A stretch of 53,642 nucleotides of DNA, from the NCBI RefSeq assembly GCF_001467745.1, contig NZ_LNYG01000012.1, positions 27,344 through 80,985 of the forward strand. Direction: 5' to 3'. Shown in pieces: positions 51,673 through 53,642 of the stretch. A program made the translations under genes and the position numbers. Under the pieces are notes generated by a model. The model was not told the DNA's origin. It ran no database searches and saw nothing but the letters and a program-made list of their open reading frames with translations. How positions within the stretch are numbered: position 1 is the stretch's first letter; every line of letters starts with the position of its first letter. Origin of the DNA: Legionella jamestowniensis. GTDB lineage: Bacteria; Pseudomonadota; Gammaproteobacteria; Legionellales; Legionellaceae.

Positions 51673-52146
51673 TCAATCTTTGCGCTGTGATTCAGATCTG
51701 GAAGCATTTAACTCTAACTCTTTTTGCAAAGAGTCTATTTTCTTTATTTGATTAGTGAGCGTATCATTTGAACCATGCAATTCTTCCAAAGCCTGGGACA
51801 CTGCTCTAGGGTTAATTTCGATTACCTTAAGGAAAAGCTTGGCAGCTCCAGTAGGTTCTCTTCTATGTTGCTCCCATCCTTCTAATGTACGTTTTTTAAA
51901 ACCAAAACTTCGTGCAAATTCCTCTTGAGTCATCTTAAGTCTTCCACGTATAAACTTCACGTCTACTTCCTGTACAGGATTAACCCGTTTGAACCCCATA
52001 GATCTTAATTTTTCCTTAGAATACAAAGGCGCATCAGGATCGGAATTTGCCGCCTTTTCTATTTCCTCGTTTGTCATTTTTTTTACTCTATCCCAATTTG
52101 TTTTACCTTTACTCTTGGAAGTAGTAGATTCTTCGTTCGTTTTCAT
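51673..52146 (-). CDS. XRE-type antitoxin with BrnA-like front
   Basis: The 157-residue protein joins a BrnA-like N-terminal (MTNEEIEKAANSDPDAPLYS) to an XRE helix-turn-helix (MTQEEFARSFGFKKRTLEGWE), followed by a helical tail. It should neutralise and autoregulate with the upstream BrnT-like toxin; the genes overlap by 38 nt. Confidence 0.75.
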   Translation of the reverse strand: MKTNEESTTSKSKGKTNWDRVKKMTNEEIEKAANSDPDAPLYSKEKLRSMGFKRVNPVQEVDVKFIRGRLKMTQEEFARSFGFKKRTLEGWEQHRREPTGAAKLFLKVIEINPRAVSQALEELHGSNDTLTNQIKKIDSLQKELELNASRSESQRKD

Positions 52147-52387
52147 GTGCGACCCTCGCGCTAATTATTCGTTTTACATTGTTTCGATTGGTATATACCA
52201 CGGCAAGAACAACCTCATTAACTACGCCAAACGTAATATACCTTTCTTCACCTTTTTGTGAACTGGGAGCCTCAACTCGCATTCTATCTTCAAATATTTG
52301 TATAGCATCTTCAAAATCTATCCCATGCTTATCAATATTAGATTGCCTTTTGTTCTCATCCCATTCAAATTTATTTTTATTATTCAT
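52109..52387 (-). CDS. brnT: BrnT-family toxin
   Basis: The 92-residue protein has the BrnT pattern FEWDENKRQSNIDKHGIDFE, GEERYITFGVVNEVVLAVVY and IISARVAHENERRIY. BrnT is a ribonuclease that arrests growth until bound by its antitoxin. I chose the inner ATG (52387); a TATAAT with TTGGTA 18 bp upstream suggests a start near or leaderless at this codon, while an ATG 36 nt earlier would place the promoter inside the gene. It forms a type II maintenance module next to the ICE end. Confidence 0.82.
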   Translation of the reverse strand: MNNKNKFEWDENKRQSNIDKHGIDFEDAIQIFEDRMRVEAPSSQKGEERYITFGVVNEVVLAVVYTNRNNVKRIISARVAHENERRIYYFQE

Positions 52388-52616
52388 ATCATTATTATAC
52401 GTCAATGTAGTAGTACATACCAATAAAAATATTTGTCCCTAAAATGTATATGAATTAGGGACGGGGTCACATTACAAAATTATGCTTCACTTAAGTGTGC
52501 CCAAAACGTGCCAAATTAACGCCGCAGCTAACATATTTATCGCTGTTCTAGGCAGTAATTCGTCACAATGATGCATCGCAGGTTATTGATTTTAAATGAA
52601 TTGTATTTAATGCCCA
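52388..52616. other. Non-coding stretch between the toxin gene and the tRNA fragment
   Basis: It holds the toxin promoter (TTGGTA and TATAAT on the minus strand near 52395-52420) and AT-rich DNA towards the tRNA fragment. I see no gene or the 5' half of a tRNA in it. Confidence 0.4.
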
Positions 52617-52665
52617 CTGGCTACGAACCAGGGGGTCGGAGGTTCGAATCCTTCCGGGCGCGCCA
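52617..52665 (+). tRNA. 3' end of a tRNA-Arg(ACG) gene, probable ICE attachment site
   Basis: CTGGCTACGAACCAG gives anticodon stem-loop with anticodon ACG, followed by variable loop, TTCGAAT T-loop and CGGGCGC acceptor strand with encoded CCA. The 5' half (expected to begin GCGCCCG) is absent, and homology stops at 52617. ICE insertion into tRNA 3' ends leaves exactly such a duplicate at the distal junction. The full gene is not in this window. Confidence 0.8.
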
Positions 52666-52696
52666 TTTTTCAGTAGATCACTGAAGCAAAAATCAC

Positions 52697-53642
52697 GGGT
52701 CTTCCTCAAATCCGGGGGCACTTTACTCATCCACACAGCACTCTAACTCTTAACCTATAATTTTCAAAATTTCTAAACCCATATGCTCTTCTTTGAATCA
52801 ATTTCATTTTTCGATGAAACCCTTCAGTAATTCCGTTGTTTTTTGTAAAACGAAGCATTCTAACGACTTCCTCTCTCCATTTAAATAACGTATTCCCTAA
52901 TGTTCTTAAGTGTTGAAAAGCGCTTTGTTTCAATTCTTTGACCATTTCTAAGAAGTGCGGCAACAAGCGTTTACACTCTTTTGCTGTACAGTGCTTTTTA
53001 GTTAATAGTTGATGCAACTGTTGTTTAAAGTCATAAATGGCAGCAATCGCGGGTTGTTGTTCCAAATAGCGATTGCGTTTACTCAGACGCAATCAAGACA
53101 GGTTCTCGGGCTTGGTCTTCAAAGCCATTAGCGTACCTCTTTGGTACTTCATCGCCGGGTCGATTTGATGAAAAGTTTGCATACTTAATTGATTGATGAG
53201 ACGGATGACATGAAATCTATCAGCCACAATCTTGGCATTAGGAAAGTAGCGTTTAACTAAAGCACGATAGCTACTACTTAAATCAATACAAACCACGCGT
53301 ATACGCTCTTTGCCTTCCAGTGCTTTAAAGTAACTCTCCAAATCCCGCACAGAACGACCTTTAACAATATCAAAAACCTTGTGCTTACCTAAATCACATA
53401 AAGTGGTTATATAGCCCTGCTTCTTTGTAAAGGAGTGTTCATCAATACCCAATACCCGAGGACATAGAGGCGATGTAATCCGTTTCTCTTGTCGTTCATA
53501 ACCATAATGATACCAGCGCTCTATTGTTGATTTTCCAGTGTGAAAATGACGGGCTAAATCCTTTTGGCTTATACCCTCTCTTTACGTAAGCTTTCTGTGG
53601 CTCGTTGGTATTTGCCAATCCCTGGAAAACGTTGGTTGAAAT
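52697..53642 (-). mobile_element. ISL3-family insertion sequence, broken and cut by the window end
   Basis: The sequence GGGTCTTCCTCAAATCC at 52697 onwards resembles an ISL3-type terminal repeat just beyond the transposase end. The remaining part encodes an ISL3-type transposase with several disabling changes. The other end is beyond the window. It lies 31 bp after the tRNA fragment. Confidence 0.65.
52727..53642 (-). pseudogene. ISL3-family transposase, stop codon and frameshift
   Basis: The part LGIDEHSFTKKQGYITTLCD, VVCIDLSSSYRALVKRYFPN and ADRFHVIRLINQLS matches the central region of ISL3 transposases, with the DDE Asp in GIDEH and CIDLS; the C-terminal part contains NNGITEGFHRKMKLIQRRAY. 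A TGA at 53093-53095 interrupts the frame (probably CGA originally), and a frameshift near 53585 separates the N-terminal zinc-finger part. The 5' end lies outside the window. The enzyme is likely inactive. Confidence 0.8.

Noticed and set aside
53093-53095. In-frame TGA in the ISL3 transposase as selenocysteine
   Set aside because: The element also has a frameshift and is truncated, so simple decay (CGA to TGA) is the better explanation.
1-53642. CRISPR arrays, rRNA genes or a complete tRNA
   Set aside because: No regularly spaced direct repeats, no rRNA-like sequence and only a tRNA 3' fragment were seen.

Overview
The window looks like a Legionella (gamma-proteobacterium) accessory region. 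The evidence is the AT-rich DNA, an lvrR-lvrA-lvrB-csrT regulatory cluster typical of Legionella integrative conjugative elements (ICEs), Legionella-style large hypothetical proteins, and a GI-type (PFGI-1/ICEHin1056-like) type IV secretion cluster. All names come from reading the translated sequence; no database search was run.

Left part (1-24 kb, cargo or island). A MurJ-family flippase is followed by a compact locus: a 40-residue Cys-rich peptide and a GRDP-like protein (minus strand, one likely operon) and a divergent ABC exporter. A complete Tn3-family transposon (4467-11365) has cut off the 3' end of the exporter gene. It has 38-bp terminal inverted repeats and a 5-bp target duplication (AATTT), and carries a DUF305 membrane protein, a CopA-CopB fusion multicopper oxidase, TnpA and a tyrosine recombinase TnpI. 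Next come GNAT and MFS genes, an alpha/beta hydrolase with a LuxR-type regulator, and three large minus-strand genes (serine hydrolase, Cys/Gly-rich protein, TPR protein) that look like Legionella-specific and possibly effector-like proteins. A decayed pseudogene follows.

ICE core (about 22.7-45 kb). A minus-strand operon, lvrR plus a frameshifted PNPOx-family gene plus a tandem GNAT, diverges from lvrA-lvrB-csrT, which runs into a tightly overlapping transfer cluster: PilL, PFL_4693/4695/4697 families, RAQPRD, pilin-like and VirB3/TraE/VirB9/VirB10-like proteins, lipoprotein, VirB4/TraC ATPase, TraU-like, PFL_4711, TraG, the TraD coupling protein and an AcaB/PFL_4669-type protein. A protein-kinase-like gene and a small membrane protein follow. 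I see no relaxase gene in the window.

Right end (45.6-53.6 kb). A structured non-coding stretch precedes a pair of tyrosine recombinases, one of them catalytically degenerate. Then come a secreted cupin protein, a second structured leader, a small ORF, the antirestriction gene ardA, an excisionase-like gene overlapping the ICE integrase, and a BrnT/XRE toxin-antitoxin pair. The 3' 49 bp of a tRNA-Arg(ACG) gene at 52617-52665 is a likely attachment site. The window ends in a broken ISL3-type insertion sequence. The leaders upstream of the recombinase pair and of ardA share an approximately 95-nt motif with compensatory base changes, consistent with a conserved pseudoknotted RNA (STAXI-like in context).
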